Assembly (NCBI GenBank): GCA_937981985.1
Contig: CALJNB010000063.1
Coordinates: 1 to 64,000 of the forward strand
Length of the DNA stretch: 64,000 nucleotides
Direction of reading: 5' to 3'
Source: an uncultured bacterium
Lineage (GTDB): Bacteria > Myxococcota_A > Bradymonadia > Bradymonadales > Bradymonadaceae
This document shows positions 25,549 through 35,033 of this stretch, piece by piece; position 1 is the stretch's first letter; each line of letters begins with the position of its first letter. The notes below the pieces were generated by a model, which ran no database searches, was not told the DNA's origin, and saw only the letters and a list, made by a program, of their open reading frames with translations. Both the position numbers and the translations under genes were made by a program.

Positions 25549-28475
25549 ACAAGCAATTTTATCGAATATTGTTCGTTCCCTTCGTATTCCTATTTACCTT
25601 TTCCTATTCAAGTTCTGTCTGTGCCCGTGATGATGCTTCCTTAGAATATCGAACGATTACTACTCCACATTTTTTTGTACATTATTACACCGGAGTGGAA
25701 GACCTCGCTTATAAAGTAGCTATTGTTGCGGAAGAAGCCCATATTATTTTGGCTCCTGTTTTAGATTGGGAGCCTGTATCGCGAACCCATATTGTAATTA
25801 ACGATAAGGGAGATTCAGCGAATGGTTCAGCAACGGTTTTTGGTCGTTCCCACATCAATATTTACGGGATGGCGCCGGAGTCCGAATCTGTCCTCGGTTT
25901 TTATGACGATTGGTTGCGGATTCTGGTCTTTCACGAATATGTTCATGTCTTGCATTTGGATACGATTGTAGGTGCGCCGGCTGAGGTAAATCGCGTAATC
26001 GGTAAGCAGTGGTCGCCGAACCAATTTTTGCCTCGTTGGTATACCGAAGGGTTAGCGACTTATCATGAGTCACGTCGCACCAAAGGTGGGCGCGTGGATA
26101 GTTCTATTTTCCAGATGTATCTTAGGGCCGCAGCCTTAGAGAACTCTCTATTTGATCTGGGAGCGACCTCCAATGCGCCTATAGCTTGGCCCAGTGGGGG
26201 AGTTGCCTATCTTTATGGAAGTTCTTTTTTAGATTACGTTTTTAAAAAACACGGAGAGGATTTTGCCGCACGTTTTCATCGTGCTTTTGGTCGGCGAATT
26301 ATTCCTTGGTCAATGAACACCGTTTCTAAAGAGTTGATCGATGATACCTTTACCGAGATGTGGGAAGAATGGAACGCTTCTCTTCTCGCTGAGGCTCAAG
26401 CAAAAAGGCTAAGAGTTATCGCGAGCGGAAGGAGTGCCACCACACCAATAACAACCGAAGGCGGTAATTCTCGCAGCTTAAAACGCCGCGGTAATAAACT
26501 CACTTTTCAGAAATACGATTTTGAATCGAATCCGGAAATCGTCGAGATTCAAGATGATGGTTCTCTAAAGAGCTTGTTTGAACTTTCCCAGGCCAGCCCA
26601 GGCTATAGTTGGGATCCAACAGGTCGATATCTTTATTTCACACAATCGGTGGTCTTCAAAAGCATCTATAGCTATCGGGATATTTTTAGATGGGATTCCA
26701 AAAATGATTCCGTACATCAGTTGACCAAAGGCGAGCGTGCGCGCGAACCAGCGATTTCGCCTGATGGTAAGCAGATCGTTTACGTTAGGAATCGAAATGG
26801 AACGATGGAGTTGGTAAGCCGAGATATTAAACGCATGTCAGGAAAAGCGAAAATTCTTATCTCGGGCTTGGCTGAATTCGATGGAAAAGAAGAGGGAAGA
26901 TGGCAACAGATCGCTTCGCCGGCATTTTCTCCTGACGGAAAGAGGCTCGTATTTAGCTGGTGGCGTTTAGATAAACGTCAACGCGATTTGTGGGTCTTGG
27001 ATTTGGAAAATGGTAAGCGCGATCGATTAACTAATGATTTTGCCCTAGATTTAGATCCTTATTGGCATACTGACAATCGAGTTTATTTCTCAACGGACCG
27101 AACTAAAGTGTTCAACATTTACAGCGTAGATGTAGATACCAAGAAAGTTTCGCGAGAATCGAATGTGGTCTCGGGAATGTTCACGCCCATCGTGTCATCG
27201 GACAACTCAAAGATTTATGGGGCTCTTTTTCAGGCAAAGGGTTATGATGTAGCGAGCTTGCCAAAGAGTAAGAATGCTCCCCCCGCTAGCTTTTCAGAAA
27301 AAGAAGACTTAGCGATGCGTTATCCTGAAGTCGATGATTCTCTTTTCACTGATGAACCCTATTCCCCATCGCACTATTTGCTGCCGCTATTGTTCAATCC
27401 TCAAGCCGGTTTTGTGACTGGGGGATCTGGATTTGGCGGTACGATTAGCGGGTACGATCCAGTTCGTAAGCACATTTACGAGATTTCCGGTGGATTTACC
27501 TTGGGGCAAACGCCAGAAGACAAAAGTTCTAACTTAGGTTTTCTATATTCATATGGTGGATTACCGGTTTCGGCATCTCTGTCTGGTTCTTTTCGGGAAC
27601 GTTTATCGAGCCGTTCGCTTTTCGCCGAGTCGAAGTACATCCCATTTACTCTTGAAGAATACACGGCAACGGGTCGCCTTTCTTATCCATTTTCCTCGCT
27701 GGACGATAACCTAACCCTAGCTTTGAATTTTCGTGTTGAATATAACGACTACGCAGATGAGGTTGTTGTGAATCATGAACCGGGTGATTTAGAACCCTCT
27801 AAACCCAACCTCGGCTTTTTTAATACCGCGTCAATTTCCTTATCGTATTCGAACGCCGGAGCTCATCCTCTTTCGGTAACGGCGAGTGAGGGGGTATCTG
27901 CATCGTTGTCATTAAATATAATGGATCCATTGCTAGGATCTGACTATCAAACGAATTCCTTTTCCTTTAGTTTCGACGGGTATCTTTCAAATCCTTGGTG
28001 GAAACGACACGCATTTAATTTTAGTTTTGATAGTGCGATTTCTTTGGGGATCGATCTTTCGCCGCGTGGGTATTCATTGGGCGGTTATTCACCGCAAGAT
28101 ATTCTGACAAGTTTAGTTTTTCAACAGCAGCGACGTCAATATGTCGTTAGGGGGTTTGAACCTAGTGTGCGCAAAGGGTCTCAGTTTGCTTTGGCTGGGT
28201 TGGAATATCGATTCCCCATTTATGATTTCACCTCGGGTTTTGAGTTGGTGCCCCTTTATTTAAGACAAATTAAAGGTTCGTTATTTCTTGAGAGTGGGAC
28301 AGCCTACGATGGTTTTTTGGCCGATGCAGATGTGTTAACGGGTTTTGGAGTCGAGGTCTCCTTGAATTTGGAATTCGCTTATTATTTGTTTGGGAATCTG
28401 CGCTTGGGTTATGCCCGTGGGTTGGGCGCCGCCGGTATTAATGAAGTTTATTTCATTTTCGGTGGCGGATTTTAG
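25545..28475 (+). CDS. Outer-membrane protein with gluzincin-like protease, TolB-type propeller and beta-barrel
   Basis: A 976-residue exported protein starting at TTG 25545. After a signal peptide (cleavage near VCARDD) an M1-like/peptidase_MA-type region carries His130-Glu131-x-x-His134 (HEYVH) and a downstream TEGLATYHE Glu near 168, giving a zinc site. Residues about 300-600 contain WD40/TolB-like repeats such as SPDGKQIVYVR and SPDGKRLVFSW. The last 350 residues look like a 16-strand surface-antigen barrel ending in an aromatic FGGGF. This protease-propeller-barrel order is found in Bacteroidota, Myxococcota and related groups. It ends the operon with the ABC transporter. Confidence 0.85.
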   Translation: MNKQFYRILFVPFVFLFTFSYSSSVCARDDASLEYRTITTPHFFVHYYTGVEDLAYKVAIVAEEAHIILAPVLDWEPVSRTHIVINDKGDSANGSATVFGRSHINIYGMAPESESVLGFYDDWLRILVFHEYVHVLHLDTIVGAPAEVNRVIGKQWSPNQFLPRWYTEGLATYHESRRTKGGRVDSSIFQMYLRAAALENSLFDLGATSNAPIAWPSGGVAYLYGSSFLDYVFKKHGEDFAARFHRAFGRRIIPWSMNTVSKELIDDTFTEMWEEWNASLLAEAQAKRLRVIASGRSATTPITTEGGNSRSLKRRGNKLTFQKYDFESNPEIVEIQDDGSLKSLFELSQASPGYSWDPTGRYLYFTQSVVFKSIYSYRDIFRWDSKNDSVHQLTKGERAREPAISPDGKQIVYVRNRNGTMELVSRDIKRMSGKAKILISGLAEFDGKEEGRWQQIASPAFSPDGKRLVFSWWRLDKRQRDLWVLDLENGKRDRLTNDFALDLDPYWHTDNRVYFSTDRTKVFNIYSVDVDTKKVSRESNVVSGMFTPIVSSDNSKIYGALFQAKGYDVASLPKSKNAPPASFSEKEDLAMRYPEVDDSLFTDEPYSPSHYLLPLLFNPQAGFVTGGSGFGGTISGYDPVRKHIYEISGGFTLGQTPEDKSSNLGFLYSYGGLPVSASLSGSFRERLSSRSLFAESKYIPFTLEEYTATGRLSYPFSSLDDNLTLALNFRVEYNDYADEVVVNHEPGDLEPSKPNLGFFNTASISLSYSNAGAHPLSVTASEGVSASLSLNIMDPLLGSDYQTNSFSFSFDGYLSNPWWKRHAFNFSFDSAISLGIDLSPRGYSLGGYSPQDILTSLVFQQQRRQYVVRGFEPSVRKGSQFALAGLEYRFPIYDFTSGFELVPLYLRQIKGSLFLESGTAYDGFLADADVLTGFGVEVSLNLEFAYYLFGNLRLGYARGLGAAGINEVYFIFGGGF

Positions 28476-28582
28476 CTAGCCAGTCCTCCAAGTTTTTTTC
28501 TACTTTTCGTATCGTTCATCTATTCGCGACATCTTCGCTTATGTATATTGAGTGAGATTAATGCTAAAAATTGGAGGGTGAG

Positions 28583-29008
28583 TTGGTAGAAATAAGACAT
28601 GTATCGGTATCGGTGAGCAATCCAGAGCGGGCGGCAAGTATTTTAGCAGAGATTACAGGAGGTCAGGTTCGGCGCTTTCGATCTCCTCGAATGAACGGAG
28701 CGTGTTGGGACGAGAACTTGAATCATCTTATAGAATTTCTGCCTAATAGTTATCTGATGTTCCCAACTGAATACGGGGCAGACTTCAAAGAAATGGATAC
28801 AGTTCAGAATTTCAATTCTACTCATTTTCTTTTGGAAGTTGATTTGCCGATGAGTAAGATCAAAGAGGTTGCGGATCGTTATGGTTGTGAGAATAGATTT
28901 CGACCCAAATGCGGCGGACCACTTTATGATGTCTGGATCGAAGAACAGTTTCTGGTCGAATTTAGCTCGGACGAAATTCGACAATATGAAAAGGTGGATA
29001 CGAACTAA
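28583..29008 (+). CDS. VOC/glyoxalase-fold protein
   Basis: A 141-residue protein of the vicinal-oxygen-chelate type. It starts EIRHVSVSVSNPERAASILAEITGG, the first beta-alpha-beta module, and repeats the pattern with THFLLEVDLPMSKIKEVADRYG, ending in VWIEEQFLVEF. Candidate metal ligands are the early His and a late Glu, but the set is incomplete compared with glyoxalase I. The TTG at 28583 is the best start because GGAGGG lies just before it; a TTG 12 bases upstream lacks a ribosome site. Substrate unknown. Confidence 0.7.
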   Translation: MVEIRHVSVSVSNPERAASILAEITGGQVRRFRSPRMNGACWDENLNHLIEFLPNSYLMFPTEYGADFKEMDTVQNFNSTHFLLEVDLPMSKIKEVADRYGCENRFRPKCGGPLYDVWIEEQFLVEFSSDEIRQYEKVDTN

Positions 29009-29071
29009 AATTCGTCAAAGTATCCTTTCTTAAGGTTGAAATATCCTACCTAAACGCCTCTTCATGTGGGC

Positions 29072-29142
29072 AAGAATACAATTCTTCCAAATAGGTTGAT
29101 ATAGGTGTGGTCTTGACAAGAGGGGGCATTAGCGAATACTTT
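29072..29142 (+). promoter_or_regulatory. Promoter region of the sigma-4-like gene with an upstream inverted repeat
   Basis: A perfect TTGACA at 29113-29118 is followed after 18 bases by a weak -10 TACTTT (29137-29142). An inverted repeat AAGAAT-ACA-ATTCTT (29072-29086) lies 26 bases before the -35 and could be an activator site. Confidence 0.35.
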
Positions 29143-29178
29143 CGATAAACTGACCTACTATTAAGTGAGTTCGCAATT

Positions 29179-29616
29179 ATGAGCGAATCTGAACAACGTG
29201 AAACCTCGAATAAACGTGGAGCTCGAAAGGGGATCCGCCGAAGCGTGACTATAGCTTTGAAGCGTTTAACCGACGAAGAACAAGATGAGGCCTCTCAGGT
29301 ACTGGAAGACCTCAAGCACTTACGTCCTAAAGAACGCGACGATTGCAGACTCGGCGACCGACCTTGTCCTTTTGTCTCTTGTAAATATCACCTCTATTTA
29401 GACGTAAATCCAAATACGGGTTCTATTAAACTTAATTTTCCAGACTTAGCGGTTTGGGAACTTTCTGAGACGTGTTCTCTGGATGTTGCCGAACGTGGTG
29501 GAATCACGCTTGAAGAAGTCGGCGAGCTCCTCAACCTTACTCGCGAACGCATTCGCCAAGTTGAAGCTACCGGTCTTGAAAAACTCCGCTTTGGTTATGA
29601 CGGCGACGAAACCTAA
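29179..29616 (+). CDS. Sigma-factor region-4-like DNA-binding protein
   Basis: A 145-residue protein. The C-terminal half is a sigma-70 region 4 helix-turn-helix: [29 protein letters not shown], matching the -35-recognition helix of RpoD-type factors. It lacks the region 2 needed to bind core polymerase in the usual way. The centre has a Cys-containing motif [16 protein letters not shown], preceded by a Cys in [10 protein letters not shown], suggesting a metal site. Short proteins of this form are known in myxobacteria-like genomes as sigma-4-like regulators. It lies 14 bases before two ABC permease genes and could be co-transcribed with them. Confidence 0.8.
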   Translation: MSESEQRETSNKRGARKGIRRSVTIALKRLTDEEQDEASQVLEDLKHLRPKERDDCRLGDRPCPFVSCKYHLYLDVNPNTGSIKLNFPDLAVWELSETCSLDVAERGGITLEEVGELLNLTRERIRQVEATGLEKLRFGYDGDET

Positions 29617-29630
29617 GGCCTATACTTCCC

Positions 29631-30560
29631 ATGGGTCCTTTTCTACTCAGACGATTTCTTTCATCCCTACTCGTCATTTTCGGCGTTGTGACGCTTGTGT
29701 TCTTCGTAATTCGAGCGGTGCCTGGTGATCCTGTAGCATCTATTTTGGGAGAACAAGCGTTAGAAGTTGATAAGCAAGCCTTTCGTGATTGTCTTCATTT
29801 AGATGATTCGCTTTTTACTCAATATAAATTATTTTGGTCCGACGTTGGAAACGGAACCTTAGGCGAATTATGCGACGATCGTGGTGTGACGGTTAAAGAT
29901 AAATTGGTCGCTAATTTGCCGTCTACGGCTGAGTTGGCACTGGCATCTTTATTGGTAGCCATGCTTATCGCTTTTCCTTTAGGGATTTTAGCCTCTTTGC
30001 GTCCTTACTCGTGGATTGATAACAGTTCCGCCGTCATTGCCTTGTTGGGGATCTCGATACCTAACTTTTGGTTGGGACCGATGCTGCTCATTCTTTTCAG
30101 TATCACGCTACAGGCCTTACCGAATCCCGGCGGGGGGGTAACCGGACTAAGTGCCTTAGTCCTTCCCGCCATAACCTTAGGGTCAGGTTTAGCAGCGAAG
30201 CTAGCCAGAATGACGCGCTCAAGCATGTTAGAGGTTTTGAATTTAGATTACGTTCGTACCGCAAAAGCGAAGGGACTCTCGCGTTTTGTTGTAGTCATGA
30301 AACACGCGTTTCGAAACGCTATGGTACCTGTCGTGACGGTCTTAGGCCTACAGTTTGGAGCCATTCTCACTGGTGCAATCATCGTCGAGAAGATTTTTGC
30401 GCGTCCGGGGCTCGGAACCTTATTGTTGGACGGTATCGAGCAACGTAATTATATGATCGTTCAGGGGGCCGTCATCTTCATAGCCCTGTCCTACGTTATA
30501 GTAAACTTTATTACCGACGTAGTTTATAGTTTAGTTGATCCCAGGATTCGTTTTGATTAA
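29631..30560 (+). CDS. Peptide/nickel-type ABC transporter permease (DppB-like)
   Basis: A 309-residue permease with six predicted helices. It has the DppB/OppB N-terminus LLRRFLSSLLVIFGVVTLVF followed by VIRAVPGDPV, and the EAA loop LDYVRTAKAKGLSRFVVVMKHA which contacts the ATPase. Such permeases import peptides, nickel or similar compounds. It is followed at once by the DppC-like gene, with a slight overlap. No ATPase (DppD/F) or solute-binding protein (DppA) is encoded near it in this window. Confidence 0.94.
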   Translation: MGPFLLRRFLSSLLVIFGVVTLVFFVIRAVPGDPVASILGEQALEVDKQAFRDCLHLDDSLFTQYKLFWSDVGNGTLGELCDDRGVTVKDKLVANLPSTAELALASLLVAMLIAFPLGILASLRPYSWIDNSSAVIALLGISIPNFWLGPMLLILFSITLQALPNPGGGVTGLSALVLPAITLGSGLAAKLARMTRSSMLEVLNLDYVRTAKAKGLSRFVVVMKHAFRNAMVPVVTVLGLQFGAILTGAIIVEKIFARPGLGTLLLDGIEQRNYMIVQGAVIFIALSYVIVNFITDVVYSLVDPRIRFD

Positions 30561-31389
30561 CGCCAGCCCTGGAAAAAGACTACGGGGTTTACCCATCTTC
30601 GGTGCAGTTCTTCTTGGTTGCGTTCTTTTTATCGCTATCTTTGCTGATTTGCTTGCACCTTTTTCAATCACTCAAATTGATGTCGCAAGACAGCTAGAGG
30701 GTCCAACCTCGCTTCACTGGTTGGGAACCGACGAAAATGGAAAAGATGTACTTTCTCTTTTACTTCATGGCGCTCGAGTCGCGTGTTTAGTGGGATTATC
30801 TACCGTCGCATTTTGTTCGATCTTAGGGACGACGATTGGTTGTATATCGGGATATTTTGGAGGTTGGGTAGACGAAGTGATCATGCGAGCCACCGAAACG
30901 CTCATGGCTTTCCCAGGAATTTTACTCGCCATTTTGGTGATTTTCGTCACACAGCAGCCCAGTATTCTCGCTGTTATCGGCGCTTTATCTATCACAGGTT
31001 GGGCTGGTTACGCGCGACTTGTTCGCGCTCAGGTTTTAGCTGAAAGAGAACGAGAATATGTCGAAGCCGCAAAGTCCTTAGGTTTCGGAAACGCGCGGAT
31101 CATGTATCGTGAAATTATTCCGAACATTTTGGGTCCGGTTATTGTCCAAGCCACATTCGGAGTCGCCGGAGCAATCTTAGCCGAAGCCTCTTTGAGTTTT
31201 CTAGGACTCGGACCGCAGGACGCACCCAGTTGGGGGGCTCTATTAGATCAAGGGGCGAGCTATTTTTTACTCACGCCACATCTTGCTATTTTCCCCGGCT
31301 TGGCAATTATGTTTACTGTTTTGGGAATCAATTTTTTGGGCGACGGATTACGAGATTGGCTTGATCCTAGACAAATACGTTCAAATTAG
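30553..31389 (+). CDS. Peptide/nickel-type ABC transporter permease (DppC-like)
   Basis: A 278-residue partner permease. Features are the DppC N-terminal helix, the LGTDENGKDVLSLLLHGARV segment (canonical LGTDxxGRDxxSRLxxGAR), the EAA loop YVEAAKSLGFGNARIMYREIIPN and the end SFLGLGPQDAPSWGALL with GDGLRDWLDPR. I chose the TTG at 30553, which overlaps the DppB stop and has AGGA upstream; a TTG at 30535 is possible. Together the two permeases form the membrane channel of an importer whose ATPases must be encoded elsewhere. Confidence 0.93.
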   Translation: MINASPGKRLRGLPIFGAVLLGCVLFIAIFADLLAPFSITQIDVARQLEGPTSLHWLGTDENGKDVLSLLLHGARVACLVGLSTVAFCSILGTTIGCISGYFGGWVDEVIMRATETLMAFPGILLAILVIFVTQQPSILAVIGALSITGWAGYARLVRAQVLAEREREYVEAAKSLGFGNARIMYREIIPNILGPVIVQATFGVAGAILAEASLSFLGLGPQDAPSWGALLDQGASYFLLTPHLAIFPGLAIMFTVLGINFLGDGLRDWLDPRQIRSN

Positions 31390-31450
31390 AAAATTCAGAA
31401 TCTTTTCTTAGGTTGGAGGCATCCAAATAAATCATAGGGCAGAGGAAGCG

Positions 31451-32356
31451 ATGAAAATAATTGATAATATAATTCTAGTCATGATTATACTGCTAGCGCC
31501 GAGTACTGTCTTTGCGGGCGGGTTTGTGTCTAATCCCGGGAGCGTCTTTGTGAAGACTGCTTTCCAGTCTTGGACTGCCGACGCTGTTTTTGCGGGCCAG
31601 TTACAAACAGATTCTGATAAGGGAGTCGAGCTCGGTGATACGGCACCTTTTGACGAGGTTAATGGCGGCGAGTTCAAGAGCCAACATCTTTCAATTAGCG
31701 CTAGTTTTGTACCGTTGGAGCGATTACAGCTTGATCTATTTTTACCAGTACTTCAATTTTCGACATTCAAAGATCGTTCGTTTCAATCCGATTCTGTCGG
31801 AGTAGGCGACTTATACCTCGGGGGGGGTTACCAAGTGTTGAAATTTGATAAAGTGGGAACCACCATCAACTTGAAATCGAAAATACCTTTAGCATCGCCG
31901 AATGAGGATCAACTCTCGATTCCATTGAGCACGGGTCAATTCGACTTTACCGCCGAACAACAAACATCGTGGGCCGCAAAACCGGCGCTGCAGTTTACCG
32001 CAAGAACGCTTTATCGCTATCGGCTTTCGGCTTCCGGTGAGACAACCGATTACGATTATCGCGACGAGCTCGAGTTTGGTTTTGAAATGGCAGGCTCGCC
32101 GGTCGACGCAGTTTGGCTAAAACTTGGAGTAAGTTCGTTGTGGTCTTTGGGAAGTGATGACCCCGGGACGACGGAGAGAACCGAAAACAACGGAGATCAA
32201 ATTCATGATCTTTACCTTGGTGCATATTGGGGAATTGGTAAGTATTTGCCGGTAGCAAAAGGCCTAGCACTCGATGCAACGTTCACTGTTCCTTATGCCG
32301 GACAAGATTATCCCCGCGGTATTACCTGGAACGCTGGATTTGCCTACTCATTTTAG
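31451..32356 (+). CDS. Putative outer-membrane beta-barrel protein
   Basis: A 301-residue exported protein with a clear signal peptide (MKIIDNIILVMIILLAPSTVFA, then G). The mature part has alternating hydrophobic/polar strands (ISASFVPLERLQLDLFLPVLQF, GDLYLGGGYQVL, LDATFTVPYAG) and ends in a C-terminal Phe (AGFAYSF), the usual signal for BAM-dependent insertion. A FadL- or transporter-like barrel is likely but no family can be assigned. It follows the permeases by 61 bases with an AGAGGAAG ribosome site, so it may be the outer-membrane partner of the importer. Confidence 0.75.
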   Translation: MKIIDNIILVMIILLAPSTVFAGGFVSNPGSVFVKTAFQSWTADAVFAGQLQTDSDKGVELGDTAPFDEVNGGEFKSQHLSISASFVPLERLQLDLFLPVLQFSTFKDRSFQSDSVGVGDLYLGGGYQVLKFDKVGTTINLKSKIPLASPNEDQLSIPLSTGQFDFTAEQQTSWAAKPALQFTARTLYRYRLSASGETTDYDYRDELEFGFEMAGSPVDAVWLKLGVSSLWSLGSDDPGTTERTENNGDQIHDLYLGAYWGIGKYLPVAKGLALDATFTVPYAGQDYPRGITWNAGFAYSF

Positions 32357-32375
32357 GGGAAGGTAAAGATAGACT

Positions 32376-33374
32376 CTACGCCGCAAACCCGCGCTTTTTT
32401 AAGTCTTCAATCATATCTTCAAATGCGGCGTTTTGATCGATCACCGGTTGGTAGCCAAAATCTCTTTTTGCGGGCTCCATATCGTACCAATGGCTTGTCG
32501 ACATCTGGTCGGCAACGAATCGAGTGATTCTTGGTTCTACGTTGGGACGAAATATTTTATGAAAGGTTTCTAATACACCAGCAGCTCGAAATGCGGTTTT
32601 ATGAGATACTTGGCCGCTTATCTTTTCGTATCCGAGTGCGGTCACGCTTCTGTCTAGGAAATTCCATAATTTAACTGGAGCGTCATCGCTTATGAAGTAG
32701 GCTTTTCCGACCGGTTCAACGACCCCACTAACTAAGCTATCCAGTGCTTGAAGGTGCGCGATAGCAGCATTTTTTACATGAGTAATATCCACCTTATTGT
32801 TTCCATCGCCGATGATTTTAATTTTTCCCCCACGATGGCTGTTAACCATACGAGGAAGAAGATTCGGATCCCCGGCGCCGTAGATCAGATGAGGGCGTAA
32901 GGCGATCACTTTTATGCCTTTCGCATTGAGAGCGATCTGTTCTGCTTTGCTTTTCGTTTCGGCATATGAGGTTAAAAATGAATCGGCATGAGGCATGTTT
33001 TGTTTGCCGTTTTCTACATTTTTTCCATTGAACGTGACGCTCGGTGTGCTGGTATGGATCAGATAATTCACGTTGTGTTGGATACATGCATCTACAATAT
33101 TCTGAGTCGCGATAACATTAGCACTGTAGTAGTCCGCATGTCCGCCCCATATGCCGGCCTTAGCAGCAACATGGATCACGGCATCGCATCCCGCGACGGC
33201 TTTATTTGCGATTGCTGGATCGGCGAGGTCGCCTCGTATTTGGGTGGCACCTAGCGCTCTGATTTCTGGATAATCCCCTCGGGCAGCAAACTGGCATTCA
33301 TCACCACGATCGATAAGCATTCGGAGAATTTCAGAACCTAGAAATCCCCCACCTCCTGTAATTAATATTTTCAT
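32376..33374 (-). CDS. NAD(P)-dependent epimerase/3-beta-hydroxysteroid-dehydrogenase-type SDR
   Basis: A 332-residue extended short-chain dehydrogenase. The Rossmann loop is TGGGGFLGSE at the N-terminus, followed by RGDLADPA and VIHVAAKAGIWG. The catalytic pair is Tyr and Lys in SYAETKSKAE, and VIALRPHLIYGAGD matches the substrate-binding region of 3-beta-HSD/isomerase-type and sterol C4-decarboxylase-type SDRs. I place the start at 33374 (MKILITGGGGF). Two ATGs are adjacent and an upstream ATG at 33455 would overlap the divergent PAS gene, which is unlikely. Real substrate could be a sterol, sugar nucleotide or isoprenoid. Confidence 0.9.
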   Translation of the reverse strand: MKILITGGGGFLGSEILRMLIDRGDECQFAARGDYPEIRALGATQIRGDLADPAIANKAVAGCDAVIHVAAKAGIWGGHADYYSANVIATQNIVDACIQHNVNYLIHTSTPSVTFNGKNVENGKQNMPHADSFLTSYAETKSKAEQIALNAKGIKVIALRPHLIYGAGDPNLLPRMVNSHRGGKIKIIGDGNNKVDITHVKNAAIAHLQALDSLVSGVVEPVGKAYFISDDAPVKLWNFLDRSVTALGYEKISGQVSHKTAFRAAGVLETFHKIFRPNVEPRITRFVADQMSTSHWYDMEPAKRDFGYQPVIDQNAAFEDMIEDLKKRGFAA

Positions 33375-33430
33375 CATTTGTTTCTTTTTTTGCATTATGT
33401 AAAATGGCGTTAAATCAAACCAAGGTATTA

Positions 33431-34801
33431 ATGAGCGATCCGCGTGAGAAGTCAAGTCGGACGGTTTTAGGACGTATGTCTAAGTCGCCCGCTCTCGACA
33501 TCGGTGTCCCGCAAAGCGGTCACATCAATCTGGAGGAAACCCATATTGGAGACTCGAGATTTTTTGAGCTCTTCGAGTTCTCTCCGATACCTTTTGTGAT
33601 TATTTCAGAAGATAAGATCAAAGAAGTTAATATATCGGCATGCCAACTTTTTGGTCTCGGAATTGGGAAGATTGAAAAGCGTTCACTTGGAAGCTTCTTT
33701 TTGTCGCCTGAAAAAATCGAAGCCTTTTTGGAAAAAGTTGAAAAGAGTTCCAATCCACTTCAGGCAGTCTTCTCTTTGATCTCTGGGGAACGCGTCAAAC
33801 TCCACGCAAAATTTCTTCAAAAAGGAAAATCCATTCAAGTGGGTTTAACGACCGAAGTTCCTAATGCGCTTGCTGTTTCAAGATTGAAACATGTGATGTT
33901 AGCCGCAGGTGATGCAATCTGCATTTACGGATCGGAAAAACAACTTTCTTCAAACAAGGCAGCTAGAATTTTACTGAGAGGACATGATTCGGGATGCTTG
34001 GCGGATCTACTTTTCTCGCTCCAGTTGGACGTCTCTGTGAATCAGATAGACGCGTCGTTGGAAGTGAGCAATCTTTGGCGTCGACCGGTATCTCTGGATG
34101 GCGCATCTTACCAAGTGGCTATATCCCATATCTGTTCAGAGTTCTCAGCAACATTTGAGTACCTAGTCAAATTAAGTCCCTTAAAAACCCCAACCCAGAC
34201 TTCTTTATCTCAACCAACGAGTACCGCGGAAACAATTCCTGATATAGCGCTCACGCCGCTCACGGTGATCGCGAGCGCTGCGAGTCTCCTAAAAGTTATC
34301 GATCCAAAAAGTGAGTCTTTTTCTAAAGTACTTTCACTACTCGAGAATAATGTCGACGTTTTGAGTTCGATGGTGGGCGGGTTCGATGCCGTCCCACAAC
34401 GTAGTATCGTCTTCGATAATATTCCAATCGTTGCCGTTTTGAGCGATGCAGTTGCACGTGTGCGAAAGATAACCGAAATGAATATCGAGATTGATGTTCA
34501 TGATCCCCGGCTATTAATTTCAGCTGAGCGAGAAATTGCTGTTAACGTTCTTTTTGAGTTACTGTTAAAATGTACCCGGAAGTCTTCGAGTAGAACGTTG
34601 AAAATCGTTTTAGATGAAAGCGCCTCGTACTTGGCGTTCAACATTCACGTTATCGACGAAGAACGGGACGAACCTGAAATTTACTTGAAGAAAACGCGCG
34701 AAATCCTTACGCGCATGGGTGCCGACGTCTACCAACTCCCAGCCAAACGTAACGAAAATTTCCGAATTAGTGTTATTTTCCGTAGGGGAAAAGAAGTTTA
34801 A
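33431..34801 (+). CDS. PAS-domain protein with degenerate histidine-kinase-like C-terminus
   Basis: A 456-residue soluble protein. Residues about 45-145 form a PAS-like domain ([16 protein letters not shown], followed by [12 protein letters not shown]). The C-terminal 190 residues resemble the dimerisation and ATPase parts of a histidine kinase, but the phospho-acceptor His is not visible ([16 protein letters not shown] stands where H-E-x-x-x-P-L would be) and no D-x-G-x-G ATP-lid motif is seen. It is probably a pseudokinase or sensor scaffold. I use the ATG at 33431, which has AAGG before it, rather than 33404. The gene converges on csrA with a four-base overlap. Confidence 0.65.
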   Translation: MSDPREKSSRTVLGRMSKSPALDIGVPQSGHINLEETHIGDSRFFELFEFSPIPFVIISEDKIKEVNISACQLFGLGIGKIEKRSLGSFFLSPEKIEAFLEKVEKSSNPLQAVFSLISGERVKLHAKFLQKGKSIQVGLTTEVPNALAVSRLKHVMLAAGDAICIYGSEKQLSSNKAARILLRGHDSGCLADLLFSLQLDVSVNQIDASLEVSNLWRRPVSLDGASYQVAISHICSEFSATFEYLVKLSPLKTPTQTSLSQPTSTAETIPDIALTPLTVIASAASLLKVIDPKSESFSKVLSLLENNVDVLSSMVGGFDAVPQRSIVFDNIPIVAVLSDAVARVRKITEMNIEIDVHDPRLLISAEREIAVNVLFELLLKCTRKSSSRTLKIVLDESASYLAFNIHVIDEERDEPEIYLKKTREILTRMGADVYQLPAKRNENFRISVIFRRGKEV

Positions 34802-35013
34802 CCTTCTTTTTCTGTTGATTTTTTATCCAATGAGTCTTTTTCTTCGGCATCTTCAGCTTGAATCGTGTCATAAACTTCTTCTCGATAGATAGCGACTTCA
34901 CGTGGCGCTACAATACCGATTCTAACTTGATTCCGACGGATTTCTTTCACGATGATTTCTATATCATCGCCGATGCGTATCGACTCACCTACCTTCCTGG
35001 TTAGCGTTAACAT
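34798..35013 (-). CDS. csrA: Carbon storage regulator CsrA
   Basis: A 71-residue CsrA. The RNA-binding dimer is conserved: [37 protein letters not shown], including the key basic residue in the PREV loop. After residue 51 comes an acidic/basic tail ([12 protein letters not shown]) of about 18 residues, longer than in E. coli. CsrA binds GGA motifs in mRNA leaders and represses translation. The start ATG has a strong GAGGAG ribosome site, itself GGA-containing, so autoregulation is possible. No flagellar gene or fliW is nearby. Confidence 0.96.
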   Translation of the reverse strand: MLTLTRKVGESIRIGDDIEIIVKEIRRNQVRIGIVAPREVAIYREEVYDTIQAEDAEEKDSLDKKSTEKEG

Positions 35014-35033
35014 TACGCTGGCTCCTCTATGAG

